Shown here: positions 47,814-57,930 of the stretch, one piece after another
How the letters are laid out: every line of letters begins with the position of its first letter
Position numbering within the stretch: the stretch's first letter is position 1
Source: Hypomyces perniciosus
Taxonomy: Eukaryota; Ascomycota; Sordariomycetes; Hypocreales; Hypocreaceae
NCBI GenBank assembly: GCA_008477525.1
Contig: SPDT01000001.1
Location: 4,402,001-4,466,000 of the forward strand
Reading direction: 5' to 3'
DNA length: 64,000 nt
The notes under the pieces: generated by a model
What the model saw: the letters and a program-made list of their open reading frames with translations, nothing else
Database searches by the model: none
Told to the model about the DNA's origin: nothing
Program-made: the position numbers and the translations under genes

Positions 47814-50033
47814 TCAATCTTTAATGACCGTCATGCTCTTACCAAACTTCTCCTTTAGAAAGGCTAGTACCTGCTCATTCCCCCGAAACTGGCCCAGACG
47901 AGCTGGATTACCCTCTACTCTTAAGCCCTCCAGCGATCGTGCTCGCGATAGAGCCACATAAACTTGGCCTTCTTCGAAAGCCTGTGTTAGATTAACAACT
48001 ACCCTGTCCAATGTCATTCCCTGGGATTTGTGGACACTAAGTGCCCAAGCTGGTGCGAGTGGAATCTGGGTTCGAGCTATTACCGAGTATGGTCTCTCAT
48101 CCCCCAGCAGTAGCATCTGGCAATATGGGTAAATCGTACACTTGGTACCGTTATGGAATTGCACGATGGGCCAGTCGCGTCCCTCCGTACATGTCTTGGC
48201 GTATTCCCTAATTTGTGCTTCCTCGAGCGATCCGGATGGGCCCGGCCAGTAAATTGGGAGATCCTCCGAGGTGGCTCTGTAGGGAAGCTTGAAAATATTG
48301 TAGGGTTCAAACCCAATGATGATACCCTGCGCACCGTTGCATAGGCCTCTACCCAAGTCAATATTGGTCAACAAAACAACCAGCATTCCCTTCTTGAGCT
48401 CAAGCCGACGTTCAAAGCTATGATCCTCCAGGGTCCGGAGAGATCCGTCTGGATTCTTCTGCCCATAGTGTTCTAGATATGGATGGTCATACTTGTTCCA
48501 AGAGAATAGGTCGAGACACTGATATTTCTGGGGCAAAGTTCGAAGGCGCCGGAACTCCATGTCATTGGCCTTGCGCACTTCCTCGCGCGTGCAATACAGC
48601 TTCACCGCGTGACTGATATTTGGCGTGTCATGGTGAGTCAGGAGATCTATGTCGAAACTGCTGAACGGCAAGCCCAGTCGGCACTTCTCTAATAACTTGA
48701 TGAACTTTGGGTCTTTCTGTCGATGAATGGTCTCGAGGTGTACATGATGAAAGTTGCACTCTTCCCACACCTTGCTCCGGAAGGCCCACTTATCGTCATC
48801 GTGATACGAAGCACAGCAGCCCTTATCAAGGCATGTATAGGTCTGCTCCATCGCATCCGATATGAGATCGCTGCCGCATTTGATGCAATGACGAAAAGGT
48901 TTAACCGGGGGCAACTGACAGAAATCGCCCGTTACAATTACCTGGGTCCCACCGAAAGGGAGAGAAACATCGCGCGCCGCTTTCATAATTTCGTTCAACC
49001 GCTCAAAATGTAGATTTTCAACCATGCTTATCTCGTCAATGATGATCGTGTCAACCGCTCTTAACCGCCTCCGAATGTGTTTTCTTATTTTTTCCCTCAG
49101 CTCCGACAGTTTCTTCTTATGGGAATTTGGTGTCCACCCTGCAAAAGTCCAGGTCGTTGTACCGCCATTGGCTATTGCGACTCTGCCTGTTGGTGCCATT
49201 ACATAGACCTGTTTCCCCAGATCCGAAAGACGCCTCCGGATAGCACGCAACACAGTAGATTTGCCGCAGCCTGCTGAGCCGGTGTAAAAGATGTTGTGGC
49301 CAGTCGCAGCAAGTTCGACCACACGTTCTTGCTCGGTTGAAAGCTTTAGTTCCTCCCAGCGACTAGGAAAGGATGGAAGAAATCGATCAAGAGGAGTGCC
49401 TCTCTCCTGGTGAGCCTTCTTGTTATGTTTCTCAAGCTTTTTCGGGGAGCCGAAGTCTGGCCTGTGGTCACATTGGCCACAGATGTTGTGCCTCGCAGAT
49501 TCATGAAGGTGCCGCTGAAGTGCTTCATCTGAATTGAAAGATGTCTGGCATCGCAAGCAACAGTAGGTATGCCGGCTCGAATCTCTGATGTGCTGTCGAA
49601 GCGCTTCAGCCGTTGGAAATTCTAGGTTGCACAGTACACAGCGCTTCGTCTTCAACGCTGGCTCCGGCCGAGAGGCTGTAGTTGTGGAGCTCCATTCCAC
49701 GCGACCACAGATGCTGTCAACAGGATGAATTAAGGTTACACGACTTATGAGGGGTTCTAAACAGCTGCGTATGCGAAAGGTCGCTCGATACGGCAGATGC
49801 AGACCACGAGTGATGAGGCTTCCCAAGCCAATTCGACTCGCCCACCCTCGAGTCATCAGTGTGCAATTTATGGCCATGCCACATGAAAGGTTTGATTTAA
49901 TGAATGTAGCGGAAGCGCGATGGTTGCGATGCAGCTGGAGCATGGGTGTTGATGGAAGGCGGAGATGGAAGAAGCGGAGATGTGGAGGGACGAAGAGGGA
50001 ATGATCAAAACACTGAGAGAAGCAGGAAAACAT
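47814..50033 (-). CDS. PIF1-family DNA helicase with three N-terminal C2H2-type fingers
   Basis: A single uninterrupted frame gives 739 residues from ATG 50033. Codons further upstream in frame have no ATG. Residues 1-110 are basic with no domain. Three finger-like units lie at about 132-208 (CVLCNLEF..H..H, CCLRCQTSF..H..H, CGQCDHRPDF..H..H). The helicase follows: GSAGCGKSTVL (Walker A, about 252), IIIDEISMV (Walker B), GDFCQLPPV, LKKGMLVVLLTNID, VHKSQGMTLDRVVVNL, and VYVALSRARSLEGL near the end. All PIF1 motifs are present. An extra Cys cluster (CIKCGSD..CLDKGCC) sits inside the core. PIF1 enzymes unwind DNA 5'-3' and act at telomeres, forks and G-quadruplexes. The finger-fused form in a repeat-rich block suggests a lineage-specific, possibly mobile copy. 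No Helitron Rep domain is present. Confidence 0.85.
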   Translation of the reverse strand: MFSCFSQCFDHSLFVPPHLRFFHLRLPSTPMLQLHRNHRASATFIKSNLSCGMAINCTLMTRGWASRIGLGSLITRGLHLPYRATFRIRSCLEPLISRVTLIHPVDSICGRVEWSSTTTASRPEPALKTKRCVLCNLEFPTAEALRQHIRDSSRHTYCCLRCQTSFNSDEALQRHLHESARHNICGQCDHRPDFGSPKKLEKHNKKAHQERGTPLDRFLPSFPSRWEELKLSTEQERVVELAATGHNIFYTGSAGCGKSTVLRAIRRRLSDLGKQVYVMAPTGRVAIANGGTTTWTFAGWTPNSHKKKLSELREKIRKHIRRRLRAVDTIIIDEISMVENLHFERLNEIMKAARDVSLPFGGTQVIVTGDFCQLPPVKPFRHCIKCGSDLISDAMEQTYTCLDKGCCASYHDDDKWAFRSKVWEECNFHHVHLETIHRQKDPKFIKLLEKCRLGLPFSSFDIDLLTHHDTPNISHAVKLYCTREEVRKANDMEFRRLRTLPQKYQCLDLFSWNKYDHPYLEHYGQKNPDGSLRTLEDHSFERRLELKKGMLVVLLTNIDLGRGLCNGAQGIIIGFEPYNIFKLPYRATSEDLPIYWPGPSGSLEEAQIREYAKTCTEGRDWPIVQFHNGTKCTIYPYCQMLLLGDERPYSVIARTQIPLAPAWALSVHKSQGMTLDRVVVNLTQAFEEGQVYVALSRARSLEGLRVEGNPARLGQFRGNEQVLAFLKEKFGKSMTVIKD

Positions 50034-51733
50034 CGAGGGCGCTGAAGTGGTACTGGGCACATACAGTATCTATTGACGGGTTTGCCCTATCGAGCCTACC
50101 TAGGAGAGAGCAGGCCATTCTACTCAGGAAGGATGCCCGCCTTGTCGATCCAACTATCTGGACTTTCCCCCACCATCCTGTAGACCCAGTAACAGCCCTC
50201 AAGCAACTCGAGCTCTGTTTCAAATCTGACACGTGACATCGTGGGGCTTGCTCGACGGCTTTGCCTTAGCTTCTTTGGTATTCCGTAGGAATCTGGTACT
50301 GGCCATGCACCACATTCTCTCTGCGACTTCTTAACGATTATGGGATTGGGTGGTAGGTTGCTCTAGAGGCTTAGAGTCACGTGACAGCGATGCAGTCCTG
50401 CTAGTTCGTTGATGGCGGAAACCTTATACCAATTAAGGATAACGTAATCACCATATACCAGCGCCTGCTGACGTACTCTCTTAGGTTTATCAAATAAGGA
50501 GTGACGCGGTGGCGGGTTCCGGCAAGGAGATCGAGATGAAGACTTTGTGGGACGGATCCTCATTGTTTCTGAGGGCATTATTCTCAAATCCGCCGGCCAT
50601 CGTTTTTAACCACCACCCTCTTCTAGCGAAAAGCCGCGCCAACCTAGAAGCTGTCCGCCGCATGTTCCCCTTCATTATGCTCCTCAATCCAAAAATCGCA
50701 TGCTTTCGCCTGCATACACTCAATACGATGCGCTCCAGAACGCCACTGCGTGCTATGTGTTGACTTGCAGCTTCGCTCTACCATACGAAATGTATCTCGT
50801 CCCCAATCCGCCGTGGCTACGGACATGACCTTCCCATTGATGCGCCCATTCCCACTTTCACAGCAAACAGCACCTCGTACCTCTCCTTTTCCTCCTTGCC
50901 CCCAGCCGCATGAAAAAACAACTGTCTCATCGCCAACTGCCGAGAGGCTCCGTATTCGCACTCTCTGTACAGTTAAACCCAGAGGGGAAATATCGTAAGA
51001 AGGTTGGTTGTCACCGCTGCAACGAAGGTCTCTCGGGCCGCCGATGAACAAGCAAGCGTGCGCCATTGATAGGATAGATCCTACAACGGGATACATTAGA
51101 GAAGAGTACTAAGCCTGTCACAATGAGACTCACTAGGCACTTGCAGCTATTGGGGCTTTGGAACCCAGTTGCGTTGAGGATGAATTTCGTTGTCCGCGAT
51201 CCACGACAGCCCCGATTGACCTTCGTTAACACTGTTAAGCCTGATATGATAACCCTTCAGTTACAACCCAAGGTCCAACCACGTCTTCGCAGGGAGGAGT
51301 CGTTTCCGGAAGAGGCGCTCCGTGCCTAGCTGTCTTAAAAACACAGCCATGCTCCCGAATCCTGAATTTAATTATTACATAATCATTGCGTGTTTATCGT
51401 ATTCGTAAACCGAAAAAAACGAACGAAAAAACGAAAAAACTTAAAATCGTGGATACCTATCCCATAAATGTCAATTATTATGCCATAGTCATGTTGGACG
51501 GCGATGACGGCGCAGGATGTACGTCAGACCTGGGGTAAGCCTCCTTCGAGTAAGGTTTAAAGGATTGTACCATTTGTGACAAAACCAACTTCAGAGGCAT
51601 GACATGACGACAGGGAACTACCCCGCACTAGAAAAGATTACTTAGATAGTGCGCATTCCATCCTCCTACTTTGTACCGGGCGCTCGAGGGAGCGTCCAGA
51701 TAAAAACTTGACAGGCAGGCATGCAGCTCCATC
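50034..51733. other. Intergenic, no supportable gene
   Basis: About 1.7 kb lies between the PIF1 start and the BTB relic. Frames of up to 150 codons near 50,644-51,096 lack domains. A run of A-rich GAAAAAACGAA repeats occurs at 51,410-51,440. The left end presumably contains the PIF1 promoter. Confidence 0.5.
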
Positions 51734-53128
51734 ATGACATCCAGACTTGAGATTGATATTGAAGGCTATCAATCACAGATCAACAGTATGAGGGCTCATT
51801 GGCAGGTGCATAAATGATAGAATTCGACACTCTTGCTGATCCCAAGTTAGGTGGGAAAAGCTGTTGCTTAAATACATGAAAACTTGCTAACTAATTGATC
51901 ATGACCACCCGGATCTAGGAAAACTAGCTGTCATGATATCGTCATTGACTTACGGATCCGGCTGTTGTTGCAAGCTAGTAAGGAATCAAGGAATGTTTGT
52001 TGGAATGAAGGAATGTGCCGTGATGTGGAACTATCCGTTACTGAGGTTGACAAAGGCGATATGATCTTGCAACTCCACTAGACGTACTTGATTAATGACG
52101 TACCTGATGAGGGCCCTGGAGGTAATGAATCCAACGAACAAGAGCTGGCTGTATCCTCAAAGGCTTTGTGTCTCGCCTCGCCCGTCTTCAAACTCATGCT
52201 AAGCAGCGGTTTCAAAGAAGGCCTCGACTTAGAGGAGCATAAAGAAGCTTCCAAGCCTTATGTCTTGGAACTCCCTGAAGATGACGCAGAAGCTATGGCA
52301 ATTCTTTGCAAGATCATCCACTTTAATACAAACACCATCTCCGAGCATCCTACTGCGGCTTGCCTAGAGAAGTTGGCATTTGTCTGTGATAAGTACCAGT
52401 GTGTTGGCGCCATGAAGTATTATGGTGCTGTCTGGTTGAGGAACTGGTTTCTGCACTGTGATAAGAAGGCCGCCTCCATCACCGAGCTTTGCCAGCTCCT
52501 CATTTTTGCGTATGTCATGGCTCTTCCTCATGAATTCTCGGAAGCATCGTGGAGACTTGTTCTCTACCACAAGGGCCCTTTCTTAGGGCGATGCGCTCAA
52601 GCGAAAAAGCTGAGGGACCACCCCCTTCTTCGTCAAGATGTTCTTGGTATGGCTATGTTTCCCCTTCTAGTGTTAGTCTCAAACTGACTTTGTCCAGAAA
52701 ATTTAGACAGAAAGAGATTTCAATTTTGCAAGTCATTTCATCAAGGCCTGAAGGCCCCGATGACTTGGAACCGGCGTACATTAACCGGTGGCTGCTACCG
52801 AGCTGCCAAAGCCATGGGATCCTATCTCAACTCTCTTCGCAATGTGAACATCTTTCCATACGATCCCAACTTCACAGAACATAGATTTTGCGATCTCCTA
52901 GAAAAGGTGTTGAATCTGCCAGAGGATTCTGTGCAAGCGTACCCTTGCACCTCACCATCAGTAATTTCTTGTCAGTGCACAGGAGAATGCTCTACCAACT
53001 TACCAAGCGAGTTAAGAAAAGAGGCCCGGCTTATGAACAGCCAGAAATGGACTTTGAATTGTCTCGATTGTTTGAAAACGGATGGATCATCCCATATAGT
53101 TGGTACATGCCGTTTATCTCACGCCTGA
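51734..53128 (+). pseudogene. BTB/POZ-domain gene interrupted by an LTR insertion
   Basis: The start ATG is at 51734 (MTSRLEIDIEG). The LTR at 51767-52052 then splits the codons, and the frame resumes with GDMILQLH directly after the duplicated AAGGC. A TAG at 52079-52081 follows. Then comes 52088-52687: VSSKALCLASPVFKLMLSSGFKEGL, LELPEDDAEAMAILCKIIHF and LEKLAFVCDKYQC, a typical fungal BTB domain and post-BTB helices. The C-terminal part lies in another frame at 52,760-53,128, ending near LNCLDCLKTDG. The gene is therefore broken by an insertion, one nonsense codon and at least one frameshift. The TAG could come from CAG by a CpA to TpA change. Confidence 0.75.
51762..52057 (-). mobile_element. 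Solo LTR with 5-bp target duplication AAGGC
   Basis: The LTR is 51767-52052 (286 bp). It is flanked by AAGGC at 51762-51766 and again at 52053-52057. Deleting the LTR and one AAGGC restores an open BTB frame across the junction, which confirms both ends. Read on the minus strand it starts TGTCAACC and ends GATTGATA, with a CATATATTTAAGCAG TATA-like box about two thirds along. It shares about 85 percent identity with the copy at 53,459-53,750. No internal retrotransposon sequence is left. Confidence 0.8.
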
Positions 53129-53458
53129 GCGGCGCCGTCTGAGCATCGGACCTCTGTCTATATGGGGGTGAGTACTCGGGAATAGAATCATCCACACGAA
53201 TGTCCTGTGTTGTGAATGGGCTACCTTGGCCGGAACGTTTTGGAAAGTCTAGGCGGATTCCCTAGCGAGAACGCTTTTCATCCATAACAGGAAGGCTTTC
53301 TGGCATCGAGATGGGGACTTGTCTGCGTAGTCAGTCTCGCCCCAGGCCCAGCCAATTGGTAGGTTCACGAGTACCCGTGAACCTGATCATTTCGCTGCCT
53401 CCACAACAGGTGTCTTGGAGTCAAGATGTTGAAGGCATGAGAGTTTTCCCGTTTCCGT

Positions 53459-53750
53459 TATCAATCACAGATCAACAGTTTGAGGGCTCATAGGTGGATT
53501 GGAAATGATTGAACTCGACACTCTTGCTAATCCTGGGTTAGGTGGGAAGAACTGCTGCTTAAATATATGAAAACCTGCTAACTAATTGATCCTGATCATC
53601 CGGGTCCTTGAACTAGATGTCCTAGTTGTTATGATACTATCATAGACTTACAGATCCGGCTGTTGTTGCAAGCTAGTTAGGAATGAAGGAATGTTCGTTG
53701 GAATGAAGGAATGTGCCGTGATGTGGAACTATCCGTTACTGAGGTTGACA
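53459..53750 (-). mobile_element. Second LTR of the same family
   Basis: It is a copy of the LTR at 51767-52052 in the same orientation, with the TATA-like box and the ends TATCAATCACAG and GAGGTTGACA conserved. The immediate flanks TCCGT and GATGT do not match. However, GATGT also occurs at 53425-53429, just before a TG, so an extended element 53430-53750 with TG..CA ends and a GATGT duplication is a reasonable alternative. The two LTRs flank the BTB relic, but each seems to have arrived on its own. Confidence 0.7.
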
Positions 53751-54319
53751 GATGTGATATCCTTCACGTCAAGGTGTCGTTACGGTCGGTCCTTGGGCCC
53801 TCGGGCGGCTTGGAGGTTATCACTGGAGCTGATTGCCTTTCTGCAAGATAGTTGTAGTTCTTGGATAGAGAGGTGGAGTAAGAAGGAAGAAGCTATCCTT
53901 TAAAATCTGAGGAGAGCAGCGAAGATAAGGACTTCATGTCAGCACATGACCCAGTACCGGAAGGCCCCGCATGCTGTTAGACCTTGATGCCTGGAGAGTC
54001 AGGCAGGAAATCTTTCCTCCTCCTGCAAAAAGTAGCCACATTCTTTGTAGTCACTCACAGCTGAGAGTCACGGTCCAAGCCACACATGGTTCGTGCTCAG
54101 ACTAACCTTCAAGATAAAAAAAGGGCACGCTTGTTTCGGTCGGCCCCGTAACGCCGTCAGACATCTATCTAATTGCCACCAACTCCATGACAGTGAATGA
54201 AACAGATGAACATGACAAAGGCATGTGTGAGAATATGGAAATTTATAAATGCTATCAGAACATCACTTGACCAGGCGTAAAGATATGAAGTTGAATCCTT
54301 GCAAAGCAACACTAGATAT
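53751..54319. other. No supportable gene
   Basis: This is a short stretch after the second LTR. A frame around 53,760-53,903 has no known domain. It is probably decayed flanking DNA. Confidence 0.4.
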
Positions 54320-54665
54320 ATATCGACGGTAGTATTGTTGATCAAGTGTTCTGGACGAAACTCGTTCGAGTCGGGGAAGGTGGCTTTATTATGGCGTATA
54401 TCGTAGGAGGCATACTGGTGTGCGTCCCAGCAGCGATCGTCTATTCGTAGAACGTCGTTAGACAACCGACGGCGCCATGTACGAGGCGCAGAGATTCTTG
54501 AATGGCGCCAGTCAGGCATGGTAATTGCTTGAGTGAGACATGGCGGCATGGTCGCTACCGGCGGTCACGAGGACCTACGCCTCTGTGGCGAGTCTGGTTA
54601 GCGTCTTTTCTTCAGGTGGGACTTTGCTGTCGGGAAGCTCGCGGAACACGGTCAAATGGCAATAC
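54320..54665 (-). pseudogene. Cytochrome P450 relic with large internal deletion
   Basis: The minus strand reads TVFRELPDSKVPPEEKTLTRLATEA, a TAG, then VLVTAGSDHAAMS, which looks like the region leading into the I-helix oxygen-binding motif. It then jumps within about 60 bp to WDAHQYASYDIRHNKATFPDSNEFRPEHL, which is the beta1/K' region just before the PERF-type motif. The ExxR motif of the K-helix and the heme-binding Cys loop are both missing. Only a scar of a P450 remains, and family assignment is not possible. Confidence 0.65.
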
Positions 54666-55107
54666 CGACGGACTTGGACTCGTCTCCGGTCTTCGACCCG
54701 GCGATAAAGACGCCGTGAAGGCTATATGGATTAACTACAAGGTGTTCAAGAGCTAAATTAGAATACAGAAAGAGAGTGATGAAGAGCGTCGTATACTTTT
54801 CGCTTAGTGAGGAACATCTTGAACGTTGAGCCGCATCTGACAGGATGGATTCAGACAGAGCTAACATCGCTCTGGCAATCCAACCCAGAAATCGGATATG
54901 CTTGCCGATCTGTGCGGTCCTTGACTGGGGTCAAAGGTCAGCGGAGGAGGGGTGGAACGGTCACTATGTCGCAGCAGCTATTCCTAGTCCGGGAAAATTG
55001 GAGAGCGAACTTACATATAGGCAATAGACACTAGAATGAGCGCGCTGCCCGATGTAGTGAGTGCTCGTTTCACCAATTATTTACTTCCACTAACTCAGTG
55101 GCGATCG
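54666..55107. other. No supportable gene
   Basis: Frames of 60-75 codons at 54,807-55,034 (for example ILNVEPHLTGWIQTELTSLW) have no family I recognise. This stretch separates the P450 relic from the STAND-type relic. Confidence 0.4.
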
Positions 55108-56502
55108 CCAACGGTGGCTGATCCATTGGGCAGCAGTCCCATGCTACTCACTATCGTCACAGCCACTCTTTCCCATCATAAAAAAACTTTTAACAATCAT
55201 CAGAGTCATCCGACAGCTTCAGGACGAAATAAACGCACACATAGGCGTCCTACCATCACTGAAAGATGCCTTTGAACGTGATCCTACCCTGGAGCCTCTT
55301 GAGCTACCCCTTTTGCGATGCCGTGAAGCCTGTACCGACTTTGATGATCTCATGGTCAAATTTGCTGCACATTCGGGGAGCTCGAGGACCGGTTTCAGGG
55401 ACGAGACAAGATTGAGGTACATGGATAGTGATGTGTCAGGTTTGACCAGATATAAATCCACAATTGCCGTCGCCTCAGGTCATGCTAACCTGTTGATCTT
55501 TTTCCCCGGCAAGCTCGAATTGACTAAGCACGATGCAGCCGCTCTTCCACGATAACTCTTCAAATATTGAGCCAGCACAAAGACACGATTGAAGGTACGA
55601 CTCACGATCTCGAATACATCACTTAAGAGACATCAACAATAAGCTACAGTCTCTAGCCATTAAGCCCGCCGTGTCATCTCCAGACGCTGCAATCGACTTG
55701 ATAGCACAGAGCAATGATTAAAGATATGTAGGGACGTTGCTGCTCATATAAATCATCTGAGACTCCTGCCTACTCGAAACAACGCATCCCCCTGAACTCC
55801 GCAGCAACTGGTAGGTGTGTCGGTAGAAGAAAAATTGACCCGAGCTGATGTCAGGAACCCAAAGGGCTAAAGGGGTAATGACAGTATAAAGGAGTCTAAC
55901 CCCTTATATCGGATCATGTGACTATAAAGGAATATATATCGAGAGCCTTCCCCCTTCTCAGAAAAAGGCCAGAGATCAATATAGTCACTTGCTGGCCAAC
56001 TACTTGCTACTCTGCAGCTTTCTTGCTACGAGGATCCTCCTGGACTCTCTCACTCTCTTCTGTGTGGCCTCGGTATTTGACAGCCGACATAATGATCATT
56101 TCAACTTTATCTGAATGTAACAATAAGGTTGCAAACACCATATCGGAGGTACAGAAAATGATAGACGATCTCAACGCCTACCTTAATCAAGCGCTCGCGA
56201 GCACAAGTCATGATGTCTCCATCGATTCCAAAAAAATTGTCCAGAGCCTAGATGCTGAGCTTCAGAGCGTGAAGCAGTGCCCTGCCATCTGCAAGGATGC
56301 TTCAAACAGAGCATCATCTGAACGAGTTCATGTGCTAGGAGATATCGCCACGGCCGATGATGGGCAACAAGTGTTTGTTTCTACTTCGGAAGACCTTATG
56401 AAGGTCAAGGGCGTGTCAGCAGGGAACAGGTCAATTCAGTTTATCGGGTCGTGTTCAGATGACTCGCTCCAACGATACTTCCAGCTGCACGCGCAGAGAT
56501 AG
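55108..56502 (+). pseudogene. Fungal STAND N-terminal (azaphilone-cluster L-type) domain gene, decayed
   Basis: The piece starting near ADPLGSSPMLLTIVTAT, then RQLQDEINAHIGVLPSLKDAF and CREACTDFDDLMVKFAAHS followed by YMDSDVSGLTRYKSTIAVASGHANL, is the helical N-terminal domain found on fungal NLR-like proteins (Pfam Fungal_N type). A second piece at 56,125-56,502 (EVQKMIDDLNAYLNQAL, QCPAICKDAS, QVFVSTSEDLMKVKGVSAGNRS) is the later part of the same kind of protein. About 550 bp of frame-broken sequence with stops lies between. No NB-ARC, NACHT or repeat domain follows. In intact proteins this domain is thought to serve as a signalling or adaptor segment. Confidence 0.6.
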
Positions 56503-56928
56503 TCGACAGGCTCGATGCACAACTGGTTCACTTGCAAGATTACATGACATGCGAATATACACAATGGTGTCGTAAAGTCCCTGTTTACAGACTTATTTGC
56601 GCTCATATCTATCGGACGTTTGACTATATGCTAGCTCGCCCAACCACTGTTCGAGCTACTTCTTGAGGGGGCCTGCTGAAGAGCGATGGCAGCAAGCATT
56701 TCAAGTAAGAAGGCAATCTGTGCATTGTTTGCCTTGCCTGGGAACTATTCGGCGTTGAGTATCAGTGCCAAATTGTTCCAATTCTCATTACGGCAGTCAC
56801 AGGCCCACTACTAACAGTGTTCGTTTTTGGAGTGCCTGCAGCTGCTGATGTACGCGTGATCCAGAGACTAAGCCCGCGGTCGATAACTCTAAGCTCCAGC
56901 TTGGCTTGCACGCACGACACCATCAACC
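56503..56928. other. Intergenic, promoter of the thiamine triphosphatase gene
   Basis: About 430 bp lies between the STAND-type relic and the CYTH gene. I see no repeat or conserved open frame. The segment should hold the promoter of the intact gene to its right. Confidence 0.45.
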
Positions 56929-57567
56929 ATGGTTTTCCGACAGTTGCCCATGACACCTTGCATCCTAGAAGTGGAGAGAAAATTCCGGTCCCTGACGGTT
57001 CGGGAATTGACTAAACACGGCGGAATACCTCACTTCAAGAGCTTACAGCGGCTTCCCGTCCAAAGCCTACGCGACGCGTATTACGATAAGTCTAATCTAC
57101 TTTCATCAGCCGGGGCTTGGGTTAGGAAACGGAACGGAGAGTGGCAAGCAAAGATTAAACAAGGTGGCAATTTCACAAATTCGAGGTTTGAGGAGCTCTA
57201 TGGTACCCGCGATGTATCTGTGTATGTCAAACGCATCACTGGCGTTGATGGAGTAGAGGCCAGAAACTTTGGCCTCCATCTCATAGCAGCCTTCTCTACC
57301 ACTCGAGAAACATGGATCGCCGACGAAGAGTTCCACATCATCCTCGATACAATGGACTTCGGTCACGAAGTTGGTGAGGTTGAACTCCAGCAAGTCCTGG
57401 CCTGTGTCGACGGGAAAGTACCAAATGAGCAGCAGAAGCAGAGAGTAATGCAGGGAATGGACGACAAGATCGCTATATTCATGCAGAAGTATTCGTGGGC
57501 ATTCTCCTCCGGGGAGCCAAAGGTCAAGCTGACAGCCTACTTTGAACGATCGCAGATAAATGGATAA
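56929..57567 (+). CDS. CYTH-domain thiamine triphosphatase
   Basis: A single exon gives 212 residues from ATG 56929. An internal ATG at residue 8 is also possible. The signature ExExK is EVERK at residues 14-18. Further CYTH features are YYDKSNLLSSAGAWVRKRNG (with the WVRKR tunnel-wall arginines), WQAKIKQGG, FEELYG, ILDTMDFGHEVGEVEL and a C-terminal helix pair. The fold is an eight-strand tunnel that binds triphosphate. ThTPases of this size hydrolyse thiamine triphosphate to the diphosphate using Mg2+. There are no stops or frameshifts, in contrast to the neighbours on both sides. RNA triphosphatase or adenylate cyclase activity is less likely, given the similarity to eukaryotic ThTPase. Confidence 0.85.
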   Translation: MVFRQLPMTPCILEVERKFRSLTVRELTKHGGIPHFKSLQRLPVQSLRDAYYDKSNLLSSAGAWVRKRNGEWQAKIKQGGNFTNSRFEELYGTRDVSVYVKRITGVDGVEARNFGLHLIAAFSTTRETWIADEEFHIILDTMDFGHEVGEVELQQVLACVDGKVPNEQQKQRVMQGMDDKIAIFMQKYSWAFSSGEPKVKLTAYFERSQING

Positions 57568-57802
57568 ATGAGCTGATGGACAAGTCCCTTAGGGTAGCAA
57601 TTTAGGTGCTACAAGCTCTACTAATTACCATAACCCTGGTTCAAAATCTGCTCTTGTAGCTCATCGGCCGTGGAAAATCACGCCTGGGTCAAGGCTCCCC
57701 ACTCGCGTCTGTTCTGTAACACATCCAGTAGCTTCGCGTAAGGAGCGTCGGGGCCTCCGCTCGTATCGACCTATTCCAATATTAGAGGATGTGGTTTGAA
57801 CT

Positions 57803-57930
57803 TGTCGGATAACGTCGGTCTAGTTGTTGGAATAAGCAAAAATGTGTATGCAAGGGAACCTGTGATCTGACGTGAGGTGAAACAGAACGCGCGGCGTTCT
57901 GCCTCTATGATAAAATGGCTGGAAGAGAAT
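57803..57930 (+). repeat. Left arm of a 1.5-kb inverted repeat pair
   Basis: It matches the reverse complement of 59202-59327 at about 85 percent identity over 125 bp. Shared blocks include GATAACGTCGGTCTAGTTGTTG, written here as GATAACGTCGGTC and TAGTTGTTGGAATAAGC, then ACGTGAGGTGAAACAGAA. Each arm contains the perfect hairpin CAGAACGC-GCG-GCGTTCTG. The arms enclose about 1.27 kb that includes a LINE 3' fragment. Confidence 0.75.

Noticed and set aside
47814..50033. PIF1 gene as part of a Helitron
   Set aside because: No HUH Rep domain upstream in the same protein or nearby, and no Helitron-type ends were seen. The N terminus is zinc fingers instead.
51760..53755. The two LTRs as the two ends of one retrotransposon carrying a BTB gene
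   Set aside because: The left LTR has its own AAGGC target duplication that restores the BTB frame, so it is a separate insertion into the gene rather than a terminal repeat of a composite element.
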